From Chungangia koreensis (GTDB taxonomy: Bacteria > Bacillota > Bacilli > Bacillales_A > Planococcaceae): a DNA stretch of 64,000 bases. A program made the position numbers and the translations under genes. Shown here in pieces: positions 10,599-18,998 of this stretch (position 1 is the first letter of the stretch; every line of letters begins with the position of its first letter). Below the pieces are notes generated by a model that searched no databases, was not told the origin of the DNA, and was given only the letters and a program-made list of their open reading frames with translations. The stretch is taken from positions 1 through 64,000 of the forward strand of contig NZ_JBHSEC010000005.1 in assembly GCF_042651785.1 (NCBI RefSeq), in the 5' to 3' direction.

Positions 10599-11498
10599 TT
10601 GAAGTTTGTTATTGCTGGAGGATCAGGATTCATCGGCAGAAAGTTGACGGACGTCCTGCTCTCTGAAAATCATGAAGTAGTCATCTTGACCAGACAGGAA
10701 AAACAGACAACTGAAGGAATCACTTATATCCAATGGTTGGATGAGGGGTCTGCTCCAGAGATGGAAATCGGCGAAGCTGATGTGTTTATCAACTTAGCAG
10801 GCGTTTCGATCAATGACGGGCGATGGTCACCTTCTCACCAGAAGGAAATTTACGAAAGCCGTATGATAGCAACTGACGAGTTGATTCGCATAATTCATGC
10901 ACTTAAACATAAACCTTCAGTATTGATCAATGCGAGTGCCATTGGAATATATCCTGCTTCTACTATGACACGATACACGGAAGAATCCACAGAAGTGGCA
11001 CAGGACTTTCTTGGGAAAACGGTTCATAATTGGGAACAAAGGGCTCAGAGTCTCGAACAACTTGGAATAAGAGTCGCACTCATGCGATTTGGCGTGGTTT
11101 TAGGAAATGAAGGGGCACTTCCGCTAATGGTAATGCCTTATAAGTTTTTTGTCGGTGGGACAGTCGGTTCCGGGAACCAGTGGGTGTCTTGGGTGCATGT
11201 AGACGATGTGGTCGGGTCGATCCTTTTTGCAGCAATGAACAATATAGTCTATGGTCCGGTTAATGTCACTTCTCCCAATCCTGTACAAATGAAGGCGTTC
11301 GGACAAACCATCGGAAAAGTATTAAAACGACCGCATTGGCTCCCAGTCCCTGGATTTGCCATGAAGGCAGTACTTGGGAAAAAGAGTGCGCTTGTATTGG
11401 AAGGTCAAAGTGTGTTGCCAGAAAAATTACTCCAAAATGGATATCAGTTTTCCTATCCGCAATTGGAAAGCGCATTAGCGAATATTTTGAAGGGGTGA
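10599..11498 (+). CDS. TIGR01777-family epimerase (YfhF-like, NAD-dependent epimerase fold)
   Basis: A Rossmann-fold protein of about 300 residues starting KFVIAGGSGFIGRKL, with the GGxGFIG dinucleotide-binding motif at the extreme N-terminus and a C-terminal DUF1731-like region. YfhF of Bacillus is the nearest named relative; its reaction is not established. TTG at 10599 is chosen because AGAGGTG lies about seven bases upstream and the protein then begins like its family. A GTG at 10590 is part of that ribosome site. First gene of a tight run with the NUDIX gene four bases downstream. Confidence 0.85.
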   Translation: MKFVIAGGSGFIGRKLTDVLLSENHEVVILTRQEKQTTEGITYIQWLDEGSAPEMEIGEADVFINLAGVSINDGRWSPSHQKEIYESRMIATDELIRIIHALKHKPSVLINASAIGIYPASTMTRYTEESTEVAQDFLGKTVHNWEQRAQSLEQLGIRVALMRFGVVLGNEGALPLMVMPYKFFVGGTVGSGNQWVSWVHVDDVVGSILFAAMNNIVYGPVNVTSPNPVQMKAFGQTIGKVLKRPHWLPVPGFAMKAVLGKKSALVLEGQSVLPEKLLQNGYQFSYPQLESALANILKG

Positions 11499-11502
11499 AG
11501 GA

Positions 11503-11979
11503 ATGGATAGAACACCAAAGCATATTGTTGCTGTTTCTGCATTAGTAACGAACGAGAATGGGGAAGTCTTGCTCGTTAAAACTCATTGGCGTTCCGATAC
11601 GTGGGAATCTCCTGGAGGTCAAGTGGAAGAGGGAGAGGGGTTAGACCAAGCTGTAATTCGAGAAGTATTGGAAGAGACCGGAATCACCATCCGACCCATT
11701 GGAGTCACTGGAGTCTATTATAATGCCACACGTCATATCTTGTCCGTTGTATTTAAGGCAAAGGTTGTAAGTGGGGAGTTATCGATCCAACCGGAAGAAA
11801 TAATGGAAGCAGGATTCTTTCCGGTATCTGAGGCGGACATCGGTCTTTATATAACAAGACCGAATATGTTGTCACGTACTTTGGATGCGATGAGGGCGGA
11901 AGTTTTTGTCCCCTATGAAACTGTTACAGTAAGACCGGATCAGGTGCTCTCCAGACTGGATGAGACTATTAAGCTATAA
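11503..11979 (+). CDS. NUDIX hydrolase
   Basis: A small hydrolase (158 aa) for nucleoside diphosphate-linked substrates. The Nudix box is complete: GGQVEEGEGLDQAV followed by REVLEETGI, with the metal-binding glutamates in REVLEE. The substrate cannot be told from sequence. The start is GAAGGA-led and only four bases after the yfhF-like stop, so the two are probably co-transcribed. It is the first of two NUDIX genes bracketing a cupin. Confidence 0.9.
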   Translation: MDRTPKHIVAVSALVTNENGEVLLVKTHWRSDTWESPGGQVEEGEGLDQAVIREVLEETGITIRPIGVTGVYYNATRHILSVVFKAKVVSGELSIQPEEIMEAGFFPVSEADIGLYITRPNMLSRTLDAMRAEVFVPYETVTVRPDQVLSRLDETIKL

Positions 11980-12002
11980 CCTTTCTTCAGGAGGGAATCA
12001 TA

Positions 12003-12308
12003 ATGAAAAAAATCAGTACAGCTAATCATTTAGGAGAGAAGAACAAGCATGTAGAGAAGGTATTGTCCTTAGCTAATGCTGACGTAGTGAACATCCAGTT
12101 AAAGGCTGGGGAAGAGATTCCGGAGCATGATTCGAAGCGCGATGTAGTAATTGTCATTCGACAAGGTGAAGTGAAATTCACCGTAGAGGGGAATGAGGTG
12201 CACTTACGGGAAGGTGATTTTCTTCAACTGAATCCGGTAGAAAAACATTCGTTAACTGCAATCTCTGAAATAGATATAGTAGTCTTTCAAATTGTAGCTG
12301 GTGAGTAG
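12003..12308 (+). CDS. Small cupin-domain protein
   Basis: A 101-residue single beta-barrel cupin. The two cupin motifs are recognisable around LKAGEEIPEHDSKRDVV and GDFLQLNPVEKHS, including histidines that could bind a metal. Function unknown; small cupins of this kind may be isomerases, dioxygenases or sensors. AGGAGG stands before the ATG. It lies between two NUDIX genes with gaps of 11-24 bases, in a probable operon. Confidence 0.8.
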   Translation: MKKISTANHLGEKNKHVEKVLSLANADVVNIQLKAGEEIPEHDSKRDVVIVIRQGEVKFTVEGNEVHLREGDFLQLNPVEKHSLTAISEIDIVVFQIVAGE

Positions 12309-12319
12309 GGGGAAATGGC

Positions 12320-12766
12320 ATGGATCATTTGTTTGTCATAAATGTTGAAGGAGCTGTATATAAAGAAGATAAATGGCTCTTTATTAGAAGAAGTATGAAG
12401 GAAGAACATGCAGGGGGGCACATATCTTTAGTAGGCGGTACTGTCGATCATGAAGGATTTTCCTCCGAGATTTTAGAACGTACGTTGAGGCGTGAACTAT
12501 TTGAAGAAGTTGGAATAGAAGTGAAAGAAGAGATCCAGTATGTTCGGAATACATCTTTCGTAACGGACTCTGGAACACAAGTAGTGGACATCGTTTTTCT
12601 TTGTGAAATAGAAAAGGGAGAACCTTATCCGAAAAGCTTGGATGAAGTGGATGAAGTTCTATGGTTGACTACTGAGGAAATACTCTCTCGCGAAGAGACT
12701 CCGGACTTCTTGAAAGAAAATATGAAAGCGGCTGAACGTTTAAAGAGAAAGGAAATCGTTGTATGA
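12320..12766 (+). CDS. NUDIX hydrolase
   Basis: A 148-residue NUDIX protein with the box GGTVDHEGFSSEILERTL followed by RRELFEEVGIEV. The spacing between the box glycine and REL is slightly longer than the consensus, but the EE pair is retained. It hydrolyses an unknown nucleotide-type substrate. The stop overlaps the start of the next gene by four bases (ATGA), which indicates translational coupling to the hydrolase. Confidence 0.87.
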   Translation: MDHLFVINVEGAVYKEDKWLFIRRSMKEEHAGGHISLVGGTVDHEGFSSEILERTLRRELFEEVGIEVKEEIQYVRNTSFVTDSGTQVVDIVFLCEIEKGEPYPKSLDEVDEVLWLTTEEILSREETPDFLKENMKAAERLKRKEIVV

Positions 12767-13689
12767 AAACGAAAACCTTCTTTCATGTGCAAATGGAAAT
12801 CTTTGAAGCTTTTAAGGAGGGTCATATTGAACATGGACTTTCTTTAGTAAAAGAAGCGGAACAATTTTTTCCTGAACGAGAGGAAAAACTATCCTTTTGG
12901 AAGTCTTGTGCCTATTCTCGAATTGGGAAGACTGAAGAAGCGATAGAAGTCTTGCAGGATGCCCGAAACAAGGGAATATGGTGGGGGCCTTTCCAACTAC
13001 AACATGATCCTGATTTGAAGTATCTTCAAGGCATAGAAGAATTTGAGTCGATCGTGGCTGAGTGCAAAACGCTTTTTGAGAGAAATGAGTTAGGTGCGCC
13101 CGAGTTTAGAACATTCGGGAATGAACAGTCATCTACTGGTATATTGTCTATCCACTGGAGAGGGTCGAATATAGAGGATTTCGCTCCTTATTGGACTGGA
13201 GCGGATGAGTTCTTTTTCGGGTTCCCACAATCATCCCAAATCTATAGTACAAACATGTTTTGCTGGGATGATGCGGTGCGAGCCGAGGAAGAAGTGGAAT
13301 TGGCTAACCAACAGTTCTTGGAAGGTCGCACTTTCAAACATGTACTTGTTTCGGGTGCATCACAAGGAGGAAAATTGGCTATCAAGCGTGCCCTCTCTGA
13401 TACGTGCGGGAATATCGATGGGTTCATAGCTGTTGTTCCTGCAATTCGTGATCCTCTGGAAGTTGAAGAATGGCTGAAGAAGGCAACAGGTAAGGCACGA
13501 GGAGTAATTATAACTGGGGACCAGGATGTTTATCATCCTAATATTATGTCGTTGCAACCATTGTTCGAGCAATATGGAGTTGCCTGTAAGTTCTTTACGA
13601 ATGAAGGAGTTGGACATGATTTCCCGCAAAATTTCACTCATCAATTGAGGGAATCAGTCAAGTTCATACTTCAGGACAATAAAGGATGA
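12763..13689 (+). CDS. TPR-like N-domain fused to alpha/beta hydrolase
   Basis: A 308-residue cytoplasmic protein in two parts. Residues 1-70 form a helical pair resembling tetratricopeptide repeats (EAIEVLQDARNKG). Residues about 125-308 form an alpha/beta hydrolase with nucleophile elbow GASQGG near residue 198, acid in ITGDQDVY and histidine in GVGHDFP. All triad members are present, so it should be catalytic; esterase or peptidase activity is a guess. Overlaps the NUDIX gene before it and the membrane gene after it by four bases each. Confidence 0.75.
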   Translation: MKTKTFFHVQMEIFEAFKEGHIEHGLSLVKEAEQFFPEREEKLSFWKSCAYSRIGKTEEAIEVLQDARNKGIWWGPFQLQHDPDLKYLQGIEEFESIVAECKTLFERNELGAPEFRTFGNEQSSTGILSIHWRGSNIEDFAPYWTGADEFFFGFPQSSQIYSTNMFCWDDAVRAEEEVELANQQFLEGRTFKHVLVSGASQGGKLAIKRALSDTCGNIDGFIAVVPAIRDPLEVEEWLKKATGKARGVIITGDQDVYHPNIMSLQPLFEQYGVACKFFTNEGVGHDFPQNFTHQLRESVKFILQDNKG

Positions 13690-14267
13690 AGATGAAGATG
13701 AAGAAGGCGGCACTGTTTTCGATTTTAGGATTTTTCCTTTTTATCGCTATTTTCTTAGCGGCTTTTTATCTATTAAGATTCCCAGAGAAGATTATTTACG
13801 ATCGGATTATACATAGTAAAGGATATAGTCTTCACCGTGAAGAAGAGCCGGTTAGCGTCAAATTTTTCATTAAACCTGAGTGGATTGACCAAAATACGAA
13901 GGAATATAAAGAAATGAATATCGAACTGTTGCGTAAGCATGATACTAAGCTGAATTTGCACTATATCATGGACCGGCAAATCGATATGTACTTTGGGTTT
14001 CAACCAGAATTTGAGTGGGATGAATCAGGCGGCGAATTTCTTTATAATTCAATTCTTCACGGGAATGGATCAGTTACGACAGGTATGGGGGCCCATGAGA
14101 TTACCCTTTATGATGTTGACCACCATGAAATTCCAATCGGTCAAAGGGGCTCAGGTCCAGAAGCAGATTTCAGTTTTGGTATTGAACCTGAAAATTGGGA
14201 TTCCATAAAAGATGGTTTCTATGTCGAGTATTCCGGATTCTATCTCTATAAATATGTCAGAAATTAG
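13686..14267 (+). CDS. Hypothetical single-span membrane protein
   Basis: No family recognised. 193 residues with a positively charged start (MKMKMKK), one long hydrophobic segment at residues 8-28 without a lipobox or clear cleavage site, then a hydrophilic domain expected outside the membrane. The beginning of the gene is a run of four near-identical ATGAAG codon pairs. The start overlaps the previous stop, and a terminator follows at once, so it is the last gene of the 10.6-14.3 kb group. Confidence 0.65.
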   Translation: MKMKMKKAALFSILGFFLFIAIFLAAFYLLRFPEKIIYDRIIHSKGYSLHREEEPVSVKFFIKPEWIDQNTKEYKEMNIELLRKHDTKLNLHYIMDRQIDMYFGFQPEFEWDESGGEFLYNSILHGNGSVTTGMGAHEITLYDVDHHEIPIGQRGSGPEADFSFGIEPENWDSIKDGFYVEYSGFYLYKYVRN

Positions 14268-14292
14268 AGAGTGCAATTTGCACTCTTTTTTT
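14268..14292 (+). terminator. Rho-independent terminator
   Basis: AGAGTGCA / TGCACTCT stem with a three-base loop and a run of seven T. Confidence 0.88.
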
Positions 14293-14420
14293 CATGGCTG
14301 CAAACATTTTCTTTCAAGTTAAATTCCGCTATAATAGGTAAGTATGTCTTTGACTATGTAGTGAAGCTGTATGATGACAGCTTATATAGATATGGAAGAA
14401 ATCGAAAGGAGGGTCTATCC

Positions 14421-15821
14421 ATGACTGTAACAAAAGGAGAAACGCTGGTAGCGGAAATCCACCGTTTGGATGACCGTGGAAACGGACAGGCTGCCGTTTG
14501 GCGTGAGCAGGAGAATGGCTTTAACCCTAAAAAGCTAAAGTTGACGATTCCGCAGACGTTACCTGGTGAGCAAGTAAGAGTCGTTGTGGATCAACCGGAT
14601 AAAAGAAGAAGAAAAGCACTGCCTGAGGAAATTTTGGTTGCCAACCCGGAACGGACAGAAGCGCCGTGCCCACATTTTGAATTGTGCGGAGGCTGTGTAT
14701 GGCAGCATTGGAGTTACGAAGGCCAATTGAAGCATAAGACGGAACAGGTGAAGGAAGCATTGAAACGCCAAGGTCTTGACCCGGAACTTGTGCAAGATAC
14801 GATGGGAATGGACAATAACCCTTGGCACTATCGTAACAAGATGGAATTCACTTTCTCGCCTGAGGGAGATTTAGGCCTTCATGAGCAGGGGAACTTCCGA
14901 AAGATCATTCCACTTGAAACTTGCCTGATTGCCGGCCGAAATATGGTGGATCCAACGATGGAAATCAGCGGTTGGGTGAAAGAGTTCGGATTGTCTGGTT
15001 ACAACAAGGACAAGCATGAAGGTTTGCTTCGTCATTTGATGGTACGTGAATCATTTGCAACCGGAGAAATCATGCTTGCATTGTTTGCGACAGAAGAACC
15101 GGCTGGGGCGTTATCTACTGCCGTTGAAAACTTGATTGACCGGATTACGAAGAAATTCCCGAATGTGAAAAGTTTGCTTTGGCTCGTAAACACAGACTGG
15201 GCAGACCGAACGCAATCAGAAGAAACCTTTGTTTTAGCTGGCCGCGATTTCATCTACGATGAGATGGCGGGCTATCGTTACCGTCTATGGTTCGATACAT
15301 TCTTCCAAACGAATCCTGTTCAAGCTCAGAAGCTGGTGGGTCTGGCTCTTGAAATGGGCAAGCCGAAGGAAGACGAGAAAATGATCGACATGTTCTGTGG
15401 AGTCGGTACATTTTCACTTCCGTTCGCAGCGCGCGTGAAAGAATTAGCGGGTATTGAAATTGTGGAGACATCAATCGAATCGGCGAAACGTAATGCAAAA
15501 GATAATAATTTGCCTAACACGACATTCTTGGCACGTGATGCACGCCGTGGTATCGACGAAATCCATGAAAGCTGGGGCTTTGCTGATCTATTATTGATCG
15601 ACCCGCCTCGTTCTGGTGCAGGTGGTAAAGTAATGCGCCGGATCGGACGTGCGAAACCGAAGCGACTTGTGTACGTATCTTGCAACCCTGAGACATTTGC
15701 TGAGGATGTAGCGGAATTGCTTCCGTTCGGCTATACACTTCATGAAGTGCAGCCGGTGGATCTTTTCCCGCATACTGTTCACGTTGAGTGTGTGGCATTA
15801 TTGACATTGAATGAAGAATAA
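14421..15821 (+). CDS. rlmD: 23S rRNA (uracil-5-)-methyltransferase, RumA/RlmD (RlmCD) type
   Basis: Methylates C5 of uridine in 23S rRNA using SAM. An N-terminal TRAM domain (residues 1-70) is followed by the 4Fe-4S cysteine set CPHFELCGGC with the fourth cysteine in ETCLIAG. The SAM site is MFCGVGTFSLPFA, then DPPRSGAGGKV, and the catalytic cysteine is in YVSCNPETFAED. Length 466 aa is standard. The ATG at 14421 has AAAGGAGGG before it; the open frame extends upstream to 14271 without support. A TATAAT at 14330-14335 may be its -10 box. Bacillales carry two paralogues, so the modified position is uncertain. Confidence 0.92.
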   Translation: MTVTKGETLVAEIHRLDDRGNGQAAVWREQENGFNPKKLKLTIPQTLPGEQVRVVVDQPDKRRRKALPEEILVANPERTEAPCPHFELCGGCVWQHWSYEGQLKHKTEQVKEALKRQGLDPELVQDTMGMDNNPWHYRNKMEFTFSPEGDLGLHEQGNFRKIIPLETCLIAGRNMVDPTMEISGWVKEFGLSGYNKDKHEGLLRHLMVRESFATGEIMLALFATEEPAGALSTAVENLIDRITKKFPNVKSLLWLVNTDWADRTQSEETFVLAGRDFIYDEMAGYRYRLWFDTFFQTNPVQAQKLVGLALEMGKPKEDEKMIDMFCGVGTFSLPFAARVKELAGIEIVETSIESAKRNAKDNNLPNTTFLARDARRGIDEIHESWGFADLLLIDPPRSGAGGKVMRRIGRAKPKRLVYVSCNPETFAEDVAELLPFGYTLHEVQPVDLFPHTVHVECVALLTLNEE

Positions 15822-15825
15822 TAGA

Positions 15826-15860
15826 ATCCCCATCTCTTTTTATAAGGGATGGGGTTTTTT
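15826..15860 (+). terminator. Rho-independent terminator
   Basis: CCCCATC pairs with GATGGGG, followed by TTTTTT, five bases after the methyltransferase stop. Confidence 0.88.
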
Positions 15861-15917
15861 ACTTGGATGAAACCTTCGTACAATGTAGAACGTAAACCTT
15901 AAAAAGTAGGTGAAAGT

Positions 15918-16646
15918 ATGTTCTTACGGAGAATATCGATGTTAAGTGAACGGATAGAAACAGAGAAGAAATACCCTTTTACCATTCCAACTATCCGCAA
16001 TCTACATGAAGTGGTGATAGAGAATCGTGTGACCTTTTTTGTAGGGGAGAACGGTTCAGGAAAGTCCACCTTATTGGAGGCGATTGCTGATCAAGCAGGC
16101 TTTAATACAGCAGGAGGAAGCCGAGATCATACATATGATGTACATGCGTCAGAATCTCACTTAGGGAACTATATCCGCTTGTCGTGGGCACCTAAAACCG
16201 CCAATGGTTTTTTCATGCGTGCAGAATCGTTTTATCACTTTGCCAGCCATATTGACCAACTTGAAAGAGAAGAACCGACAGGCTATAGCCGATACGGTGG
16301 CCGATCCCTCCATGAGCAATCACATGGCGAGTCGTTTCTTTCTTTGTTCTTGAATGGATTTAATAGCAACGCTCTTTACTTATTAGATGAACCGGAGGCA
16401 GCTCTTTCTCCGCAGCGCCAGCTCACGTTTTTACGGATTATTCATGAGTTAGTGGAGAAGGAGGACTGCCAGTTCATCATTGCGACACACTCACCGATTT
16501 TACTCGGTTATCCTTCTGCGGATATTTACAGTTTTGACGATGAAGAAATACACAAAATAGACTATGAAATGACCGAGCATTATCAAATTACGAAGTATTT
16601 CCTGGATCATCGCGAACGGTTTTTGAAGGAGATTTTGGAAGAGTAA
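15918..16646 (+). CDS. Stand-alone AAA/ABC-type ATPase
   Basis: A 242-residue soluble ATPase of the SMC/ABC-like (AAA_23 and related) group. Walker A is GENGSGKSTLLEAIAD, a signature-like HGESFLSLF precedes Walker B LYLLDEPEAALSP, and the switch histidine is in IATHSP. There is no membrane domain or coiled-coil arm. Such proteins are widespread in Firmicutes and functionally unassigned. No nuclease or toxin partner is adjacent, so defence function is not indicated. GTAGGTGAAAG precedes the ATG. Confidence 0.8.
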   Translation: MFLRRISMLSERIETEKKYPFTIPTIRNLHEVVIENRVTFFVGENGSGKSTLLEAIADQAGFNTAGGSRDHTYDVHASESHLGNYIRLSWAPKTANGFFMRAESFYHFASHIDQLEREEPTGYSRYGGRSLHEQSHGESFLSLFLNGFNSNALYLLDEPEAALSPQRQLTFLRIIHELVEKEDCQFIIATHSPILLGYPSADIYSFDDEEIHKIDYEMTEHYQITKYFLDHRERFLKEILEE

Positions 16647-16791
16647 TGGTCTTCTTGCAGTCGAATGAGAGTTAACTTTTAGCAGGAAGGTCGAATAAGA
16701 TTAAAGAGTCGTTATGTATTGTCATAGTCTATATAAGAACATCAGTGTCTTATCGAATTTAAATTGAATAAATCAACGAAAGGAGTTAGAG

Positions 16792-17166
16792 ATGAAATAT
16801 GGAAAAGTTTGTTTTTGGATAATCTTGCTCAGTATCGTTCTATCTGCTTGTGGACAAAAAAATCTTATCTTCTCCGGAGAAAATGAGAATTGGAGTGTCC
16901 ATTATGAATTTATACAAGTGGGTGAGTCTGTTGAATCCACTGGTTACATTAAATATATTGGACCTGAACCTACTCCGGATCGTATTGATTACCAGCTCGA
17001 TATCGATACGATGTCTGGAAATGGTCCATTAGCCGGAAACGGGATTATGTATCTGTTGAAAAGCAGCTGTCTAAGAAATTGTTCTCTTCCGAGTGGAGAT
17101 TCTGAGTTTGAAGCAATAGTAAAATGGGACGAAGAAACAGAAAGGATCACCTTGAAATTAGAATGA
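16792..17166 (+). CDS. Putative small lipoprotein
   Basis: A 124-residue protein with a type II signal peptide: basic start, hydrophobic core FWIILLSIVL, and lipobox LSAC with the cysteine at about residue 20. The mature part is short and probably beta-rich, with two cysteines close together (SSCLRNC). No family recognised. AAAGGAG precedes the ATG. Monocistronic, with a terminator 50 bases downstream. Confidence 0.75.
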   Translation: MKYGKVCFWIILLSIVLSACGQKNLIFSGENENWSVHYEFIQVGESVESTGYIKYIGPEPTPDRIDYQLDIDTMSGNGPLAGNGIMYLLKSSCLRNCSLPSGDSEFEAIVKWDEETERITLKLE

Positions 17167-17217
17167 TTTCCTTGCTCATTTCTCTATTCAATAAAATGAT
17201 TCAATTGAATAGCAAAA

Positions 17218-17264
17218 GGGACTCATAAAACTGAACATCAGTTATGTGAGTCCCTCTATTTTTA
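17218..17264 (+). terminator. Rho-independent terminator
   Basis: GGGACTCATAA pairs with TTATGTGAGTCCC around a 13-base loop, followed by TCTATTTTT. May also serve the convergent gene on the other strand. Confidence 0.8.
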
Positions 17265-17339
17265 ACGGGAGTGGTCTGTTTTAAAAGAAGTGAGCTCCCG
17301 GCTGCTTATTTAATAATTGCCAAACATCACTCTAAGTGT

Positions 17340-18284
17340 TTACTCGCAAAGAATGACGTGCCTCGAAAAGCTTCCTTTTTTGGCCTCGCAACGATCTATG
17401 ATTTTCCATCCGGCAACTTGAATTGCTTCATCAATTGTTTCGATTGAAACAACCACCATTCTTTTTGAAAAGCGGCGTGCTGCTTTTAGCATGTCCAGTT
17501 GATCCTCTGGCGTTATGTAAGTCACCAAATTATATGGCATGTCAATAATAGTCGCATCATAGTGCTCAGTCACTTCGGATATTGGTCCGATTTTCACACT
17601 ACCGTTCAATTCGAAATGTTCCAAGTTTTCTCGAGCTCCAACAACCGCAAGCGGATTGATGTCACGGCCATCCATGTCAATGCCCATTGACAAAGCTTCG
17701 ATAAGTACCGTTCCGATTCCACAGCAAGGATCTATGGCCCGAATTCCTTCCGGATGGGGAACGGCAATATTTGATACTGCTCTTGCAACACGAGTGCTAA
17801 GGGCGGTTGAATAGCTTCTTGGCCTTTGCTTATGCTGGCGCCAAACGGATTCACTTTTCGTGTAGAGACCGAAATACCATCTCCCGTCCAAATGTACCAA
17901 ACCGAATAATACATCCGGGTGATCGAGTTCCGGTTCTGCATCGATACAGAGGCCAACTTCTCGTTCTACTTTGCGTCTCTCACTGTGAGGAATCTTATCG
18001 TTTTCCCCTAAAGCAATATCGTTAAGACAAATGACTTTAAAAGTGTTTTCCAGCACTTGGAATGTCCTTGCAAATTCCTTAATTTCTTCGATACTTCCTT
18101 CGAAAAGAACCTCAAGGCGGTCACGCATGAACGGACTCCGGCTAGGATCAATTCCTACATTACTTATTAGTACATTCGTATTTGAATCCTCTTCGAAGAA
18201 GGCACGCATTTCCATTTTACATAAGTCATACTCGTCCCCATGGTACACAAAGGTAAATATATATTTCTTCTCGCTTGAACCCAA
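17340..18284 (-). CDS. TRM11-like SAM-dependent (tRNA guanine) methyltransferase
   Basis: A 314-residue protein of the Trm-G10/TRM11 group. An N-terminal region of about 150 residues may be THUMP-like. The C-terminal class I methyltransferase core has PCCGIGTVLIEALSMG and DINPLAVVGA. The catalytic motif, usually (N/D)PPY, reads IIDMPYN. Family members make N2-methylguanosine in tRNA; whether this one does is not known. TTG at 18284 follows AGGGAAGTG. The next gene on this strand (18310-18747) lies just upstream, so the two may be co-transcribed. Confidence 0.78.
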   Translation of the reverse strand: MGSSEKKYIFTFVYHGDEYDLCKMEMRAFFEEDSNTNVLISNVGIDPSRSPFMRDRLEVLFEGSIEEIKEFARTFQVLENTFKVICLNDIALGENDKIPHSERRKVEREVGLCIDAEPELDHPDVLFGLVHLDGRWYFGLYTKSESVWRQHKQRPRSYSTALSTRVARAVSNIAVPHPEGIRAIDPCCGIGTVLIEALSMGIDMDGRDINPLAVVGARENLEHFELNGSVKIGPISEVTEHYDATIIDMPYNLVTYITPEDQLDMLKAARRFSKRMVVVSIETIDEAIQVAGWKIIDRCEAKKGSFSRHVILCE

Positions 18285-18309
18285 TTTTTCACTTCCCTGA
18301 AATTCTCTA

Positions 18310-18747
18310 TTATCCTATGCTGTTTACTAGATTTATTAAGAAACGATGCATTAATTCAGCAGCATCTTCCATGGACATTTCCTCATTGAACCCTTCAATT
18401 GAATCGAGCGGGATATTCATCTCCCACAAACCGTCTTCATTTGAAAACATGACGCTGGAACGCACTTCTTCACCAATGAGATTTTCTTTCAAAAAACTTT
18501 TTATAGAATCTCCGAATTTTTTCTGTGCCCGGAATCCGAATAATCCCATGTATAATCTAAAAACTTCGTCCAACTCAATGGACAATGAATCGATCCGTGC
18601 TTCTTCAAAAGCAGGAGATTCAGTGTAAACAAACTCATTTATATGTTTTTTAAAATAACTGACGGGTTCTTTGAGAAATGAAGCACCTTCCTGCGCCAAG
18701 ACTTCTTCCGTCTCTTTATCGCAACGTTCTATAACAGTGAATTCCAT
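18310..18747 (-). CDS. Hypothetical cytoplasmic protein
   Basis: No family recognised. 145 residues, acidic, mostly helical by composition, without membrane segments or cysteine motifs. AAGGAGG precedes the ATG with good spacing, and the frame is intact, so it is probably a real gene. It lies 25 bases upstream of the TRM11-like methyltransferase on the same strand and may form an operon with it. Confidence 0.65.
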   Translation of the reverse strand: MEFTVIERCDKETEEVLAQEGASFLKEPVSYFKKHINEFVYTESPAFEEARIDSLSIELDEVFRLYMGLFGFRAQKKFGDSIKSFLKENLIGEEVRSSVMFSNEDGLWEMNIPLDSIEGFNEEMSMEDAAELMHRFLINLVNSIG

Positions 18748-18998
18748 CGCGCATAACCTCCTTAATTAACTACAGTATAGCCTAAAGTGGAAGGTGGCAT
18801 AAAAGATTGAAGCTAATACTTCTGAAATTTTCTATCATTGCATTTGATCCAGTATAGAGAAAGTTAGAGATCACATGCTTGTCTTCTTGAAAATGTCGCA
18901 GTTATTTTAACAATGAAATCGGAAGTTACATTCCATTCAACATTAATTCATGTTAAATTTACTATATTCGTAAAATTCGATTTGTGGCAGGTGATCAC

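Noticed and set aside
14271..14420. N-terminal extension of the rRNA methyltransferase
   Set aside because: It would overlap the upstream terminator and a TATAAT box; the ATG at 14421 has a good ribosome site and starts the TRAM domain correctly.
15918..16646. Stand-alone ATPase as part of a defence system
   Set aside because: No nuclease, toxin or other effector gene is adjacent, and the gene is bounded by a terminator before it and a lipoprotein after it.
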